A DNA stretch of 64,000 bases, taken from NCBI RefSeq assembly GCF_009857475.1, contig NZ_WWCJ01000006.1, forward strand, positions 186,001 to 250,000, read 5' to 3'. This DNA comes from Pseudoduganella guangdongensis. GTDB taxonomy: Bacteria; Pseudomonadota; Gammaproteobacteria; Burkholderiales; Burkholderiaceae_D. Each line of letters starts with the position of its first letter. Position 1 is the stretch's first letter. The position numbers and the translations under genes were made by a program. This document shows positions 34,227 through 44,640 of the stretch, piece by piece. The notes beneath the pieces are model-generated. The model was not told where the DNA came from. It saw only the letters and a list, made by a program, of their open reading frames with translations, and did not search any database.

Positions 34227-34319
34227 GACAGTTTCTCCGGCAAAATTGCTTCTTTAACTCTAGGACTCAACGGCCCTGATTTCAAGGGCAGCGCCGCGAT
34301 TTACGGTAAACTTGAGGGT

Positions 34320-35654
34320 ATGCAGAAAAAAGTATTCATTAAAACCTTCGGCTGCCAGATGAACGAGTACGACTCGGACAAAATGGCAGACCTGCTCGGC
34401 GCGTCCGAGGGACTGGTGCGCACCGAATCCCCGGAAGACGCCGACGTGATCCTCCTCAACACCTGCTCCGTGCGCGAAAAAGCGCAGGAAAAAGTGTTTT
34501 CGGACTTGGGCACCTTCAAGAAACTCAAGCAAGCCAAACCCGAACTGGTGATTGGCGTGGGCGGCTGCGTCGCCTCGCAGGAGGGCGAAGCCATCGTCAA
34601 GCGCGCGCCGCTGGTTGACGTGGTGTTCGGCCCGCAAACCCTGCACCGGCTGCCTAAGATGATCGAGCTGCGCCGCCAGTCCGGCAAGCCGCAGATCGAC
34701 ATCAGCTTCCCCGAGATCGAGAAATTCGACCACCTGCCGCCGGCACGCGTGGAAGGCGCCTTCGCTTACGTCTCCATCATGGAAGGCTGCTCCAAATACT
34801 GTTCTTACTGCGTGGTGCCCTACACCCGTGGCGAGGAAGTGTCGCGCCGCTTTGAGGATGTGCTGACCGAAGTCGCCGGCCTGGCCGCCCAGGGCGTGAA
34901 GGAAGTCATGCTGCTGGGCCAGAACGTGAACGCCTTCCGCGGCGAGACCGCCGACGGCAACCTGGCCGACTTCGCCATGCTGATCGAATACGTGGCCGAA
35001 ATCCCGGGCATAGAGCGCATCCGCTTCGTCACCAGCCACCCCAAGGAATTCACGCAGCGCCTGATCGACTGCTACAAGAACATCCCGCAACTGGCGGACC
35101 AGCTCTACCTGCCGGCGCAGCATGGCTCGGACAAGATCCTGGGCGCCATGAAGCGCGGCTACACCGCGCTGGAATACAAGTCCATCATCCGCAAGGTGCG
35201 CGCGGTGCGCCCGAACGTGGTGATCTCGTCCGACTTCATCGTCGGCTTCCCCGGCGAGACGGACGAGGATTTCGACGCCATGTATAAGCTGGTGCAGGAT
35301 GTCGATTTCGACAACAGCTTCAGCTTCATCTTCAGCAAACGCCCTGGCACCCCGGCCGCCAACCTGGCCGACGACACGCCGGCCGAAGTGAAGTCGGCCC
35401 GCCTGCAGCGCCTGCAAGCGCTGTTCGACGAAAACACCAAGCGCCACAGCGCCGCCATGGTCGGCATGACCATGCAAGTGCTGGTGGAAGGCCCGTCCAA
35501 GCGCGGCGGCAATGAAATGCAGGGCCGCGCCAGCAACACCCGTACCGTCCACTTCGACGGCGGCACCAATGCGCAAGCCCTGGTTGGCCAGATGGTCAGC
35601 GTGCGCATCACTGAAAGCCTGGATTACTCCCTGCGCGGAGAAGCGAACCTTTGA
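34320..35654 (+). CDS. miaB: tRNA-2-methylthio-N6-dimethylallyladenosine synthase MiaB
   Basis: This 444-residue radical-SAM enzyme adds a methylthio group to i6A37, the product of MiaA. The N-terminal UPF0004 domain shows [27 protein letters not shown] and [11 protein letters not shown] (three cluster Cys); the radical-SAM motif is [18 protein letters not shown]; a TRAM domain ends the protein. The start follows TTGAGGG. Longer upstream frames are unrelated. It begins the conserved block miaB-phoH-ybeY and overlaps phoH by four bases. Confidence 0.96.
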   Translation: MQKKVFIKTFGCQMNEYDSDKMADLLGASEGLVRTESPEDADVILLNTCSVREKAQEKVFSDLGTFKKLKQAKPELVIGVGGCVASQEGEAIVKRAPLVDVVFGPQTLHRLPKMIELRRQSGKPQIDISFPEIEKFDHLPPARVEGAFAYVSIMEGCSKYCSYCVVPYTRGEEVSRRFEDVLTEVAGLAAQGVKEVMLLGQNVNAFRGETADGNLADFAMLIEYVAEIPGIERIRFVTSHPKEFTQRLIDCYKNIPQLADQLYLPAQHGSDKILGAMKRGYTALEYKSIIRKVRAVRPNVVISSDFIVGFPGETDEDFDAMYKLVQDVDFDNSFSFIFSKRPGTPAANLADDTPAEVKSARLQRLQALFDENTKRHSAAMVGMTMQVLVEGPSKRGGNEMQGRASNTRTVHFDGGTNAQALVGQMVSVRITESLDYSLRGEANL

Positions 35655-36718
35655 AAACTAAAACCCCGGTGCAACCGCACTACTTTGTTCCAGAACCACT
35701 GGACAACACACGCCTGGCCCACCTGTGCGGCCCGCTCGATGAAAACCTGCGCCAGATTTCCGCCGCGCTGGATGTGACCATTTTCCGCCGTGGCGAGAAG
35801 TTCATCGTCAGCGGCAGCAATGCCGAACGCGCCGTCGCCATATTGGAGCGCTTCTACGCCGTCGCCGACAAGGTGGTACCGGTGGAGGAAGTGCAACTGG
35901 CCCTGGTGGAACAACGCGCCAGCGAAGCGCCGGACGATTTCGGCCCGGGCGAAGAAGAACCGCCCTTCCATGAGCCGGACATCACCAGCCCGCTGTTGAA
36001 AACGCGCCGGCACGACCTGCGCGGCCGCACGCCGCACCAGATCCGCTACCTGCGCAATATTCTGGAGCACGACATCAGCTTCGGCATCGGCCCGGCCGGC
36101 ACCGGCAAGACCTACCTGGCCGTGGCCTGCGCAGTGGACGCGCTGGAGCGCGATGCGGTCAAGCGCATCATCCTGACCCGCCCTGCGGTGGAAGCGGGCG
36201 AACGCCTGGGCTTCCTGCCGGGCGACCTGGCGCAGAAAGTCGACCCATACCTGCGCCCGCTGTACGACGCGCTGTACGACCTGCTCGGTTTCGACCGCAC
36301 GCAAAAGATGTTCGAGAAAGGCGTGATCGAGATTGCGCCGCTGGCCTATATGCGCGGCCGCACCCTGAACCACGCCTTCGTGATCCTGGACGAAGCGCAG
36401 AACACCACGGTGGAACAGATGAAGATGTTCCTGACCCGTATCGGCTTTGGCAGCAAGGCCGTGGTGACGGGCGACGTGACCCAGGTCGATCTGCAGAAGC
36501 ACCAGAAGTCCGGCCTGGTCGATGCCACGCACGTGCTGCGCAATGTGCGCGGCATCGCCTTCAGCCACTTCTCCAGCGCCGACGTAGTGCGCCACCCGCT
36601 GGTGGCGCGCATTGTCGATGCCTACGAAAAATCGCATGAAGCCGCGGCCGAAGTGGTGCCGCTGCTGCCAACCGCCAAACCTGCAGTGAAAGCCGTACGC
36701 AATGCCCGAAAAAAATAA
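35651..36718 (+). CDS. phoH: PhoH-family ATPase (YbeZ type)
   Basis: This 355-residue P-loop protein starts at TTG, which shares TTGA with the miaB stop. An N-terminal KH-like region is followed by [20 protein letters not shown] (Walker A), [20 protein letters not shown] and [20 protein letters not shown] (Walker B), and [14 protein letters not shown]. It acts with YbeY in ribosome or RNA maturation. It overlaps ybeY by 17 bases. Confidence 0.94.
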   Translation: MKTKTPVQPHYFVPEPLDNTRLAHLCGPLDENLRQISAALDVTIFRRGEKFIVSGSNAERAVAILERFYAVADKVVPVEEVQLALVEQRASEAPDDFGPGEEEPPFHEPDITSPLLKTRRHDLRGRTPHQIRYLRNILEHDISFGIGPAGTGKTYLAVACAVDALERDAVKRIILTRPAVEAGERLGFLPGDLAQKVDPYLRPLYDALYDLLGFDRTQKMFEKGVIEIAPLAYMRGRTLNHAFVILDEAQNTTVEQMKMFLTRIGFGSKAVVTGDVTQVDLQKHQKSGLVDATHVLRNVRGIAFSHFSSADVVRHPLVARIVDAYEKSHEAAAEVVPLLPTAKPAVKAVRNARKK

Positions 36719-37160
36719 GCTGACCCTCTCAGTCCAATACGCCGACCCGCGCCTGCAGGAAGAAATCACCCGCCCGATGATCCGCAAATGGGTCAAGGCC
36801 GCCCTGTTCGCGCCGGCCGAACTGACGATCCGCTTTGTCGATGCAGAAGAAGGCCAGGAGCTGAACCGCGACTACCGGGGCAAGGACTACGCCACCAACG
36901 TGCTGACTTTCGCCTACAACGAAGGCGAAGAAGTTGACGAGGACGAACCGACCCGCGCCGACATCATCCTGTGCACCGACGTGCTGCAGCGCGAAGCGGC
37001 CGAGCAAAAGAAATCGGTGGAAGAACACACCGCCCACCTGATCGTGCACGGCGTGCTGCACGCCCAAGGCTACGACCACGAAGACGACGAGGAAGCGGCC
37101 GAGATGGAAGGCCTGGAAACCGAAATCATGACCGGCCTCGGCTACAAAGACCCTTACTAG
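36702..37160 (+). CDS. ybeY: rRNA maturation endoribonuclease YbeY
   Basis: This 152-residue zinc enzyme takes part in 16S rRNA 3'-end maturation and ribosome quality control. It shows [18 protein letters not shown] and the metal motif [20 protein letters not shown], where three His bind zinc. Length is normal. In related betaproteobacteria the next gene is corC; here the vgrG module and zntB lie between. Confidence 0.95.
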   Translation: MPEKNKLTLSVQYADPRLQEEITRPMIRKWVKAALFAPAELTIRFVDAEEGQELNRDYRGKDYATNVLTFAYNEGEEVDEDEPTRADIILCTDVLQREAAEQKKSVEEHTAHLIVHGVLHAQGYDHEDDEEAAEMEGLETEIMTGLGYKDPY

Positions 37161-37169
37161 CAAATTAGT

Positions 37170-37196
37170 TGCCACGCGGATTTCAACCGTGTGGCA
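37170..37196. terminator. Possible terminator after ybeY
   Basis: TGCCACGCGG pairs with CCGTGTGGCA over a seven-base loop with one G-T pair, 10 bases after the ybeY stop. The U-tract is weak (CGAAAATTT), so it may be an attenuated or structural element rather than a strong terminator. Confidence 0.45.
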
Positions 37197-37252
37197 CGAA
37201 AATTTCAGCTCTGCTATTGTTTGCGTTTTGATAATTTCCGCGCAGACATATC

Positions 37253-40200
37253 ATGAGCACCGACGTCCTGGCCCAGGTCTATGGCGCCCTTGCCCAGTTC
37301 GCCAGCGAAAGCCGGCTGTACGAGCTCACCCTGGAAAAACAGGATGACTACGGCTCCGGCGGACTGCTGGTAGAAGCCTTCTTCGCCGACGATTGCCTGC
37401 AGGAGACCCTGGCACGCGACGTCATCGCCCTCTCCACCAGCGCCACCATCCGCCCCGCCGACCTGGTGGGCCAGCGCGCCACCCTGCAGGCCAGCCTGGC
37501 CGACGGCAGCCGCACCGCCTTCCACGGCCTGGTCAGCCACGCCGCCATGCTGGGCAGCGAAGGCGGCTTCGCCCGCTACCGCCTGCGCCTGTCATCCTGG
37601 CTCTGGCTCGCCACGCAAACGCGCAACAGCCGCGTATGGCAGGACAAGAGCGTGGCCGACATCGTCGATGCCGTGTTCGGCGACTACGCGCCCTACGCCG
37701 ACTGGCAATGGAGTGACGACGCCCAGGCCCTGCTCAACGCCATCCCGCCGCGCAGCTACTGCTGCCAGTACCGCGAATCCGACTACGACTTTGTGCGCCG
37801 CCTGTTGACCGAAGAAGGCATCGCCTGGCGCCATGAGGACGGCGAGGACGGGCAAACCCTGGTGCTGTTCGCCGACAGCAGCCAGCAATCGGCCACGCCG
37901 GAAGACGCCAGCAGCGCCGCCGGCCAGGGCCTGCGCTACCACGCCGCCCGTGCCGGCGAAAAGTTCGACACCATCCAGGCCCTGCACACCACGCGCCAGC
38001 TGGTGAGCGGCGCGGTCGCCGTCATCAGCTACGACTACAAAGCCAAAGCCGCCGTCAGCGCCAGCGTGCCGACCCGTATCAACGACCTGGGCAAACACGC
38101 CCACCAGCCGGAAAGCTACGACTACCCCGGCCAGTACTTCTACGCCAGCAGCGCCGAAGCCGAACGCTACGCCACCCTGCACATGCAGTTGCACGAAGCG
38201 CGCAGCCAGCAGCATCAGGGCCGCTCCACGGTACGCACCCTGCGCGCCGGCACCCGCTTCGACATGCTGCAAGGCCCACTGTCCCTTGACGGCGAAGCGC
38301 AAAGCTACGTCGTGCTGCGCGTGCTGGGCGTGGGCGTGAACAACCTGCCCACCGCCGCCAAGCGCGGCCTGGCAGAACTATTCGGCCCCATCCCCGAGCT
38401 GCTGGAAGAACTGGCTGCCGCTGCGCGCGAGCTGCCCGGCGACTTCCGCACCACGGTGGAGAAAGCCTCCGCCAGCGGCTACGCCAACAGCTTCGCCGCC
38501 CTCGCCGCCGACGTGCCATGGCGCCCCGCCCACCACGGCGGCGAAGGACGCCAGCACGCCAAGCCAAGCGCCATGGGCAGCCAGAGCGCCATCGTGGTCG
38601 GCGAAGACGGCCAGGACCGCCCGCAAGGCGGCAAGGAAATCCATTGCGACCACCTGGGCCGCGTTCGCATCCGCTTCCACTGGCAGGAAACGGCGGACGC
38701 CACCTGCTGGGTGCGCGTCGCCCAACGCTCCGCCGGCGGCGGCATGGGCAGCCAGTTCCTGCCACGCATCGGCCAGGAAGTGCTGGTGCAGTTCCTGGAA
38801 AACGACATCGACCGCCCCATCATCGTCGGCGCGCTATACAACGGCCAGGGCGAAGGCGGCATCGCACCGACGCCCGGCGGCCAGACAGCCGGCGCAGCGC
38901 AGCAACCGTTCACCAGCGCACACGACCACGCCCCCTCCGGCCAGGGCAACACCGCCGCCGGCAACAGCCCCGTATGGCACGGCCTGGCCGCCGGCAGCGG
39001 CGACCACCGCAACACCGCCGCCCAGTGGGGCCTACGCAGCAAGGAATTCGGCGGCAGCGGCTACAACCAGCTGCTATTCGACGACACCGACCAGCAAGGC
39101 CGCATCCAGCTGCGCAGCACCCAGTCCGCCACGGAGCTGAACCTGGGCCACCTGCTGCACAACGCCGACAACTTCCGCGGCAGCCTGCGCGGCCAAGGCG
39201 CCGAGCTGCGCACCGACGCCTACGGCACCGTGCGCGCCGGCGCCGGCCTGCTGGTCAGCAGCTACAAGATCACCCACAGCGCCGCGCAGCGCGAACCGGT
39301 AGGCGACAACACCGCCGGTATCGCCATGCTGAAGCAAGCCGTGAAACTCGGCGAAGCCTTCCACGAAGCCGCCACCAAGCACAAGACCGTCGGCCTGACC
39401 GCCCACACCGGCCTGCCCGACGCCAAGGAAGAAGAACCGCCGCTCAAGCAATTGCAAACCGCCGTCTCCGGCATGGTCGGTTCCGCCAGCATGGAGGCGG
39501 CATTGGCCGATGCCGGCGACCGCAGCACCAGCCCCGGCAAAGACAAGCTGCCACACACCGTCGACCCGATCATCGCCATCTCCGCCAAGGAAGGTCTGGC
39601 CATGAGCGCCGCGCGCGATGTGCAGTTCGCCGTGGGCTCGGTGGCCACGGTGATGAGCGGCAGCGACACCCAGCTGGCCACCGGCGGCCAACTGCGCGTG
39701 CACACCATGGAGGCGATCGGCATGCTGGGCGGTGCGGTCAAGCCGGGCGAGAGGGAGCTCGGCATGCAATTCATCGCCGCCCGCGACAACATCGACGTGC
39801 AAGCGCAAGCCGGCACGCTGGATGTGATGGCGCGCGACACCATCAATGTGAAAAGCTCGAACGCCCATATCGACTGGGCATCGGCGAAGAAGATCAGCCT
39901 CTCCACGGCGGGCGGCGCGAACATCACCATTGATGGCGGCAATATCACCGTACAGTGCCCTGGCAAGATCGAGATCAAGGCGGGCAAGAAGTCATTCGTC
40001 GGTCCGGCGCAGGAGGCGTACAAACTGCCGGTCATGCCACGCAGTGAAGTGAAGGACGAGCCGATCAACTTCAAATTATTGCTCTCAGATGTGCCGGGAA
40101 AATACGGCCGTCCCCTGGCGGAGCGTCCGTGGAGAATCGTCGAGCTAAAGAACCCGTCAGGCGATCCCTACAATCCAAAACACATCCGTCAGGAACTCGC

Positions 40201-40510
40201 ATCCGGCACCAGTTCCGCAAGCGGAGAATGCGAATTGGACGAGATGCAGAAAAAAGCGATCTGGAGCGCAGCAAATAAAGCACAGGGAACGCTATTCATG
40301 GTATCGGGCCCCAATATCACCCCGTTGGTCATATCCAACCTGACTGCAAGCGCCACAGACATGGCCGAGCGCAAGATCCTCGATGCGCATAATTACGCAG
40401 TTTCCCAGGACCATTTAGATGAAGCGCACAAACAAATGTTGAAGCAGTGGGCCGAAAGCGATTACGAGAATCGCCTGACCGGGAACCCAAAAAACGAAAC
40501 ACTCGTATAG
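37253..40510 (+). CDS. vgrG: Type VI secretion tip protein VgrG with C-terminal extension
   Basis: This 1085-residue spike protein has the gp27-like base (about 1-370), the OB-fold/gp5 region (about 440-535, VGEDGQDRPQGGKEIHCDHL and RIGQEVLVQFLENDIDRPII), a DUF2345 beta-prism (about 770-915) and a final ~150-residue extension from about residue 935. The extension (NFKLLLSDVPGKYGRPLAER, then QELASGTSSASGECELDE) resembles transthyretin-like adaptor domains that bind effectors, and its DNA is less GC-rich than the rest. It is followed 9 bases later by a phospholipase D gene. No other T6SS structural genes are near. Confidence 0.94.
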   Translation: MSTDVLAQVYGALAQFASESRLYELTLEKQDDYGSGGLLVEAFFADDCLQETLARDVIALSTSATIRPADLVGQRATLQASLADGSRTAFHGLVSHAAMLGSEGGFARYRLRLSSWLWLATQTRNSRVWQDKSVADIVDAVFGDYAPYADWQWSDDAQALLNAIPPRSYCCQYRESDYDFVRRLLTEEGIAWRHEDGEDGQTLVLFADSSQQSATPEDASSAAGQGLRYHAARAGEKFDTIQALHTTRQLVSGAVAVISYDYKAKAAVSASVPTRINDLGKHAHQPESYDYPGQYFYASSAEAERYATLHMQLHEARSQQHQGRSTVRTLRAGTRFDMLQGPLSLDGEAQSYVVLRVLGVGVNNLPTAAKRGLAELFGPIPELLEELAAAARELPGDFRTTVEKASASGYANSFAALAADVPWRPAHHGGEGRQHAKPSAMGSQSAIVVGEDGQDRPQGGKEIHCDHLGRVRIRFHWQETADATCWVRVAQRSAGGGMGSQFLPRIGQEVLVQFLENDIDRPIIVGALYNGQGEGGIAPTPGGQTAGAAQQPFTSAHDHAPSGQGNTAAGNSPVWHGLAAGSGDHRNTAAQWGLRSKEFGGSGYNQLLFDDTDQQGRIQLRSTQSATELNLGHLLHNADNFRGSLRGQGAELRTDAYGTVRAGAGLLVSSYKITHSAAQREPVGDNTAGIAMLKQAVKLGEAFHEAATKHKTVGLTAHTGLPDAKEEEPPLKQLQTAVSGMVGSASMEAALADAGDRSTSPGKDKLPHTVDPIIAISAKEGLAMSAARDVQFAVGSVATVMSGSDTQLATGGQLRVHTMEAIGMLGGAVKPGERELGMQFIAARDNIDVQAQAGTLDVMARDTINVKSSNAHIDWASAKKISLSTAGGANITIDGGNITVQCPGKIEIKAGKKSFVGPAQEAYKLPVMPRSEVKDEPINFKLLLSDVPGKYGRPLAERPWRIVELKNPSGDPYNPKHIRQELASGTSSASGECELDEMQKKAIWSAANKAQGTLFMVSGPNITPLVISNLTASATDMAERKILDAHNYAVSQDHLDEAHKQMLKQWAESDYENRLTGNPKNETLV

Positions 40511-40519
40511 AAGAGCACT

Positions 40520-43096
40520 ATGAACGACCAACTAGCACTTGAGGCGCAGCTTTCCTTGTACGGGGATACTGTTTGTCGAGATACGGGCCAGTACTTTTGC
40601 AATACACGTCCATTTTCCACCCCGCGTTTCGGCAATAAAGTGTCCCTTCTCAAATCTGGGGAGGAAGCATTTCATCAGATATATCGCGCAATGAAAAGCG
40701 CAAACTATTTTGTATGGATCGCAGACTGGCAAATGTCCCATGACGTCGAGTTGGTGCGAGCTGCAGACCCAAAACGGCCCAATCGGTTGCACCATTTGAT
40801 TGAGCAGATCATTAAGAGCAAACCGGTTCAAGTCCGTGTACTCCTTTATGGATCGTTGAAGGACACAGTACCTGGAACATATGACGGCCAGGCGAAAAGG
40901 AAGCTTGAATCCCTCAACAAACAAGGGTACCCGGGAAGCGTCGCAGTTATTCTGCAAGCCCCCACCACGGGACAATTGGATAGCATCGACTATTCCCATC
41001 ATCAAAAGTTCGTTGTAATAGATGGGAGGATAGGTTTTATCGGTGGGATTGACATGGCGAACGGACGTTGGGAAACACCCAACTACGACATCATCGTTGA
41101 CCCCGAGCGTTTCGTTATCAATGAGATGTATAACCCGGGCGCGACCAAGATTCGTGGGACTACCAGCCGGGAGGAGAAATTAATTGAGGATTTCGATTTT
41201 GCTAAGCCATGGAGTGGTCACCTCATAGACGAAGGCTGCCAGCCACGTATGCCCTGGCAGGACGTCCATATAAAAATCGAAGGTCCTTCAGTCGTCGATA
41301 TCCATCGAAATTTTGTACGGCGCTGGAATATGGCGCGCTCGACTGCTTCGATATGGGATTTGGATTCCAATCACAGCTACATCGATAAGAACTGGCTCAA
41401 GAAATTGAAGGTGTGGGATGATCTGGAAGCGATGCAAGCGGCGCAGAGCGGGTCTGCGATAGTGCAGATTGTGCGATCGGTCTCTTCCAATCATCTTTTT
41501 TGGGAGAATATGCGCCTGGACGACCTCGAGCTTTATCCGAATCAGAGGGAGCGTGAGTTATGGAAGCGTTGCCTCCCCGCGTGGCGCTCATCGCACCAGG
41601 ACAACATATTGAATGCCGTGAAAAACTGCATACGCAGCGCGGACAATTACGTCTATATCGAAACCCAGTTCTTCATCACGGGATTTGGTCGCTGGGGCAA
41701 CCAGGATTCTACGAAATTTGGCAACCAGGACAATGGCATTCGGAACGGTGTAGGGGATGAACTAGCAAGCCGCATTGGCTTCCATATCAAGGCAAAAACG
41801 CCCTTCCATGTTTACCTTGTCATACCAGCGCATCCTGAAGGGTCACCCGACAGCGGCGCCGTATGGAAGCAACAATGGCTTGCACTCGCTTCGATAAAAC
41901 ATGGCGACAAGAGCCTGATCAATCAGATAAAGAAGAGCCTGAAAGGTGTCGGCCGTTCACCAGATGAATGGACCCAGTACTTGACCGTACTCAACATGCG
42001 CAATTTCGGCGCTACCATTCAGTACGCCCGCGACCCCGACACGAACAACGAAGACTTCCAATGCGAGATTGGCCGCTACGTTGTGAGTGAACAAATCTAC
42101 ATCCACTCGAAACTACTGATCGTAGACGATGCGGTCGCAATTGTGGGAAGCGCCAACACGAACGACCGAAGCCTGACGGGCAATGGCGACACCGAAATTG
42201 CGGCGGTAATCGTGGATACCGAAGGTGTGGAATTCCGAGACCTCGGTTCTCCCTACAAAGTACATACCCGAAAATTCGCAAGGGAGCTGAGAAAGCAGCT
42301 CTGGCGAAAGCACTTTGGTTTCGACATTAAAGATAGCGATTACTTTAACGCCGGTCGCCGGGCCGAGCGCGCGTCTGCTTCAGTTCCTATTCCTTTGCCT
42401 TTCCCTCCTCGCTCGAAAACCACAGACGATCAAATGACGAGCATCCCAGGTGGCACAACAATCGAACGGATTTTGGAGAAGCCGTGTGCGCCCGATGTGG
42501 TCCGGGCCATTCAATCCATAGCTGCGCACAATCGAAAGATCTACGAGCAAGTATTTACGCACACGCCTCGGAATTTCCGACAGTTCGATACTGGTTTGGC
42601 GTTCTTTAAGATACCTTATCCGCTCTCGGTTGATCAGAATTCACGCAACAGCTTGAACCGTCTAAATGACCCCGTCTACAACCTCTCATCAAGAGAGGGA
42701 GTCAATGATGAGAAGTTGAAGTCCATTAATGGTACGCGGGCCGCGCTCTATAATTACGAAATTACACCGGTTATAAAGAACGAGGATCATTTGGGGGTCA
42801 TTCCACCGCGCCTTCAGACAGATTTTATGACGAAAAAACTGGCGCCTCACCAGGTTGCTGCCGCAGCAAATATCGAGTATGGGCGCAGACAAGTTCGTTA
42901 CGAAGACGGCTCAATTCATGACGTTGATAAAGCGATGCGCCATTTGAAAAACAAGCTGGTAGGCTTTTTTGTGGAAGCTCCGCTTAACTGGGGAGTGGAA
43001 ACGAAAATTAGCGGCGACCCTACCAAGCATTTAACAGTCGACGTGGCAGTCAACATGGACGTACCGGCACATCAAACCAACCAGGCCACTACATGA
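40520..43096 (+). CDS. Phospholipase D family T6SS effector, Tle5-like
   Basis: This 858-residue protein has two HKD motifs: His161-Lys163-Asp168 (SHHQKFVVIDGRIGFIGGID) and His529-Lys531-Asp536 (IHSKLLIVDDAVAIVGSANT), each with the following Gly-Gly/Ser and Asn pattern. Both catalytic sites are intact. It should cleave phospholipids of rival cells, as the Tle5 effectors PldA and PldB do. There is no signal peptide, consistent with T6SS delivery on the VgrG encoded 9 bases before. A ~220-residue C-terminal region has no recognised motif. Codon use is clearly more A/T-rich than in the flanking housekeeping genes. Its stop overlaps the next start (ATGA). Confidence 0.88.
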   Translation: MNDQLALEAQLSLYGDTVCRDTGQYFCNTRPFSTPRFGNKVSLLKSGEEAFHQIYRAMKSANYFVWIADWQMSHDVELVRAADPKRPNRLHHLIEQIIKSKPVQVRVLLYGSLKDTVPGTYDGQAKRKLESLNKQGYPGSVAVILQAPTTGQLDSIDYSHHQKFVVIDGRIGFIGGIDMANGRWETPNYDIIVDPERFVINEMYNPGATKIRGTTSREEKLIEDFDFAKPWSGHLIDEGCQPRMPWQDVHIKIEGPSVVDIHRNFVRRWNMARSTASIWDLDSNHSYIDKNWLKKLKVWDDLEAMQAAQSGSAIVQIVRSVSSNHLFWENMRLDDLELYPNQRERELWKRCLPAWRSSHQDNILNAVKNCIRSADNYVYIETQFFITGFGRWGNQDSTKFGNQDNGIRNGVGDELASRIGFHIKAKTPFHVYLVIPAHPEGSPDSGAVWKQQWLALASIKHGDKSLINQIKKSLKGVGRSPDEWTQYLTVLNMRNFGATIQYARDPDTNNEDFQCEIGRYVVSEQIYIHSKLLIVDDAVAIVGSANTNDRSLTGNGDTEIAAVIVDTEGVEFRDLGSPYKVHTRKFARELRKQLWRKHFGFDIKDSDYFNAGRRAERASASVPIPLPFPPRSKTTDDQMTSIPGGTTIERILEKPCAPDVVRAIQSIAAHNRKIYEQVFTHTPRNFRQFDTGLAFFKIPYPLSVDQNSRNSLNRLNDPVYNLSSREGVNDEKLKSINGTRAALYNYEITPVIKNEDHLGVIPPRLQTDFMTKKLAPHQVAAAANIEYGRRQVRYEDGSIHDVDKAMRHLKNKLVGFFVEAPLNWGVETKISGDPTKHLTVDVAVNMDVPAHQTNQATT

Positions 43097-44532
43097 TGCG
43101 AGCATTACCATTATTGGCACTCTTCCTGATCCCAGGCGCGAGCAGCGAAGCTGCGTGCTTTCAGCCGAATCCTTTGCTACCGCCGTCAAAGGAAATCAAG
43201 GCTTATGTCGGCGATACTCCTGAGGGTATGGAAGCCTTCGGCGACTCTCCCTATGGGCAGACACATGCCCCGTACCCACCAGCGCCGCCGCGCGGGCTGA
43301 GCAGTCCTGATTTGCTTAAGATCGCAGCCGACCAGACATCGGTCCAGATTTGGTATTTTGAGCCGCAGGCAGGCAAGAAGGAGCCGCGTGTTTGTCGGGT
43401 AGATGCGTGGATACCACGAGACGTGGCCGAACAAAGCCCGTCATTCTTTGATGAAATTACGCGCAGCGCAAAAGGCGATCCACTTTCAGAGACGCTGCTG
43501 AAGCGTGGTTTGAGTCGTTCCTATACCAAAACATACACGTACGATAAGAAGGGCCGCATTGAGCGAATTGAACGGTCAGGCTTCAGAAAGGGGCCTCCGA
43601 TAACTTCACAGGCATTGAATTGCCGTCGTTACGATGAACGGGACCGCGTGATCTTGTGGGTCAAACCGGAGCACACAATGAAGTGCCCCGCTAGCGAACC
43701 ATCTATGAAAGACGAGTGGCGCGAGTACCGTTTCGCTACTGTCGACGGTAAAGATGTTCAATTGCGCCACCGCTGGCATTTCCCGCATGAGAAGGACGAG
43801 TGGCGCGAAGAGTGGGCGCCGTTCCAGATCGACAGCACACCGGATTCAGTGCGAGGGCACGCGTATGTCGATGCGCGTCGAGGGGTTAAGGAGATATTCG
43901 GTTCGAATTATGGCAAGCGGGACAACAACGCCGCGAATACGGTATTGGACGTGTTCGGGCGCTGGCAGGGGGCGACGTACTACTTTACCAAACCTCCCGT
44001 ATCTCTTTCTGTGCTCGAAAAACCCGACGAGATCTATAAGTATGAACGCCGTCGCATGACGCGGCTGGATAATCAATATCGCATGTTCGAACTGTTCAAG
44101 TCGAATGAACATATCTCAAGGCACCGCATCTACATGCTAGAAGGAAACGTTCTTCGGCACGAGCAACTCGACGCACAAGGAAAAATTTCCCGGATCATTA
44201 CCGTCAATGACTGGCGGCAGCCACGTCCTGGCCCCAAGCCTGACTTTGATGACAGCCTGCTAAACGCCAAAGTACCACGCCTGCTCACCCATCAAATTTA
44301 CCACCGGGTCTACGATGTTGATGCTAAAGGGCAGCCGACATTGGTAGCAGTGAGCTGGAATCGCGCAGTGCTCAACCCATTAAAGAAGACGCCGATGTCA
44401 GCTGCCGATCTGGTGTTTGGTACGCCTGACGGTACTCAAAAATGGAAGACCCAAGATGAATTTAACGCTGCATTCAACACCAGTAGTGATGCTCGCCAAG
44501 TTTTTCCTGATACCCCAGATGAAGAGCTGTAG
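43093..44532 (+). CDS. Exported protein, probable immunity protein to the phospholipase
   Basis: This 479-residue protein begins MMRALPLLALFLIPGASSEA, a Sec signal peptide ending before ACFQPN; the Cys does not fit a full lipobox. The mature part has no domain I recognise; it is rich in charged and aromatic residues, with repeated KDEWREYRF/KDEWREEWAP-like elements. The start overlaps the phospholipase stop by four bases, so the pair is translationally coupled. Tle5 effectors are neutralised by periplasmic immunity proteins encoded next to them, so this is the best immunity candidate. The function is inferred only from context. Confidence 0.65.
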   Translation: MMRALPLLALFLIPGASSEAACFQPNPLLPPSKEIKAYVGDTPEGMEAFGDSPYGQTHAPYPPAPPRGLSSPDLLKIAADQTSVQIWYFEPQAGKKEPRVCRVDAWIPRDVAEQSPSFFDEITRSAKGDPLSETLLKRGLSRSYTKTYTYDKKGRIERIERSGFRKGPPITSQALNCRRYDERDRVILWVKPEHTMKCPASEPSMKDEWREYRFATVDGKDVQLRHRWHFPHEKDEWREEWAPFQIDSTPDSVRGHAYVDARRGVKEIFGSNYGKRDNNAANTVLDVFGRWQGATYYFTKPPVSLSVLEKPDEIYKYERRRMTRLDNQYRMFELFKSNEHISRHRIYMLEGNVLRHEQLDAQGKISRIITVNDWRQPRPGPKPDFDDSLLNAKVPRLLTHQIYHRVYDVDAKGQPTLVAVSWNRAVLNPLKKTPMSAADLVFGTPDGTQKWKTQDEFNAAFNTSSDARQVFPDTPDEEL

Positions 44533-44559
44533 GAGCAAGATGCCTCGCTATTTTGGAGA

Positions 44560-44581
44560 ATAAGGCCCAGCGGTGCCTTAT
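44560..44581. repeat. Short inverted repeat after the immunity-candidate gene
   Basis: ATAAGGC pairs perfectly with GCCTTAT over an eight-base loop. There is no T-run after it, so terminator function is uncertain. It covers the upstream stop codon of the next small frame. Confidence 0.4.
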
Positions 44582-44640
44582 AGGCGACATCGATTGACCT
44601 GTGGGCCGAGCTGACATGGGCCTACCTCCACGCGCTGGAA

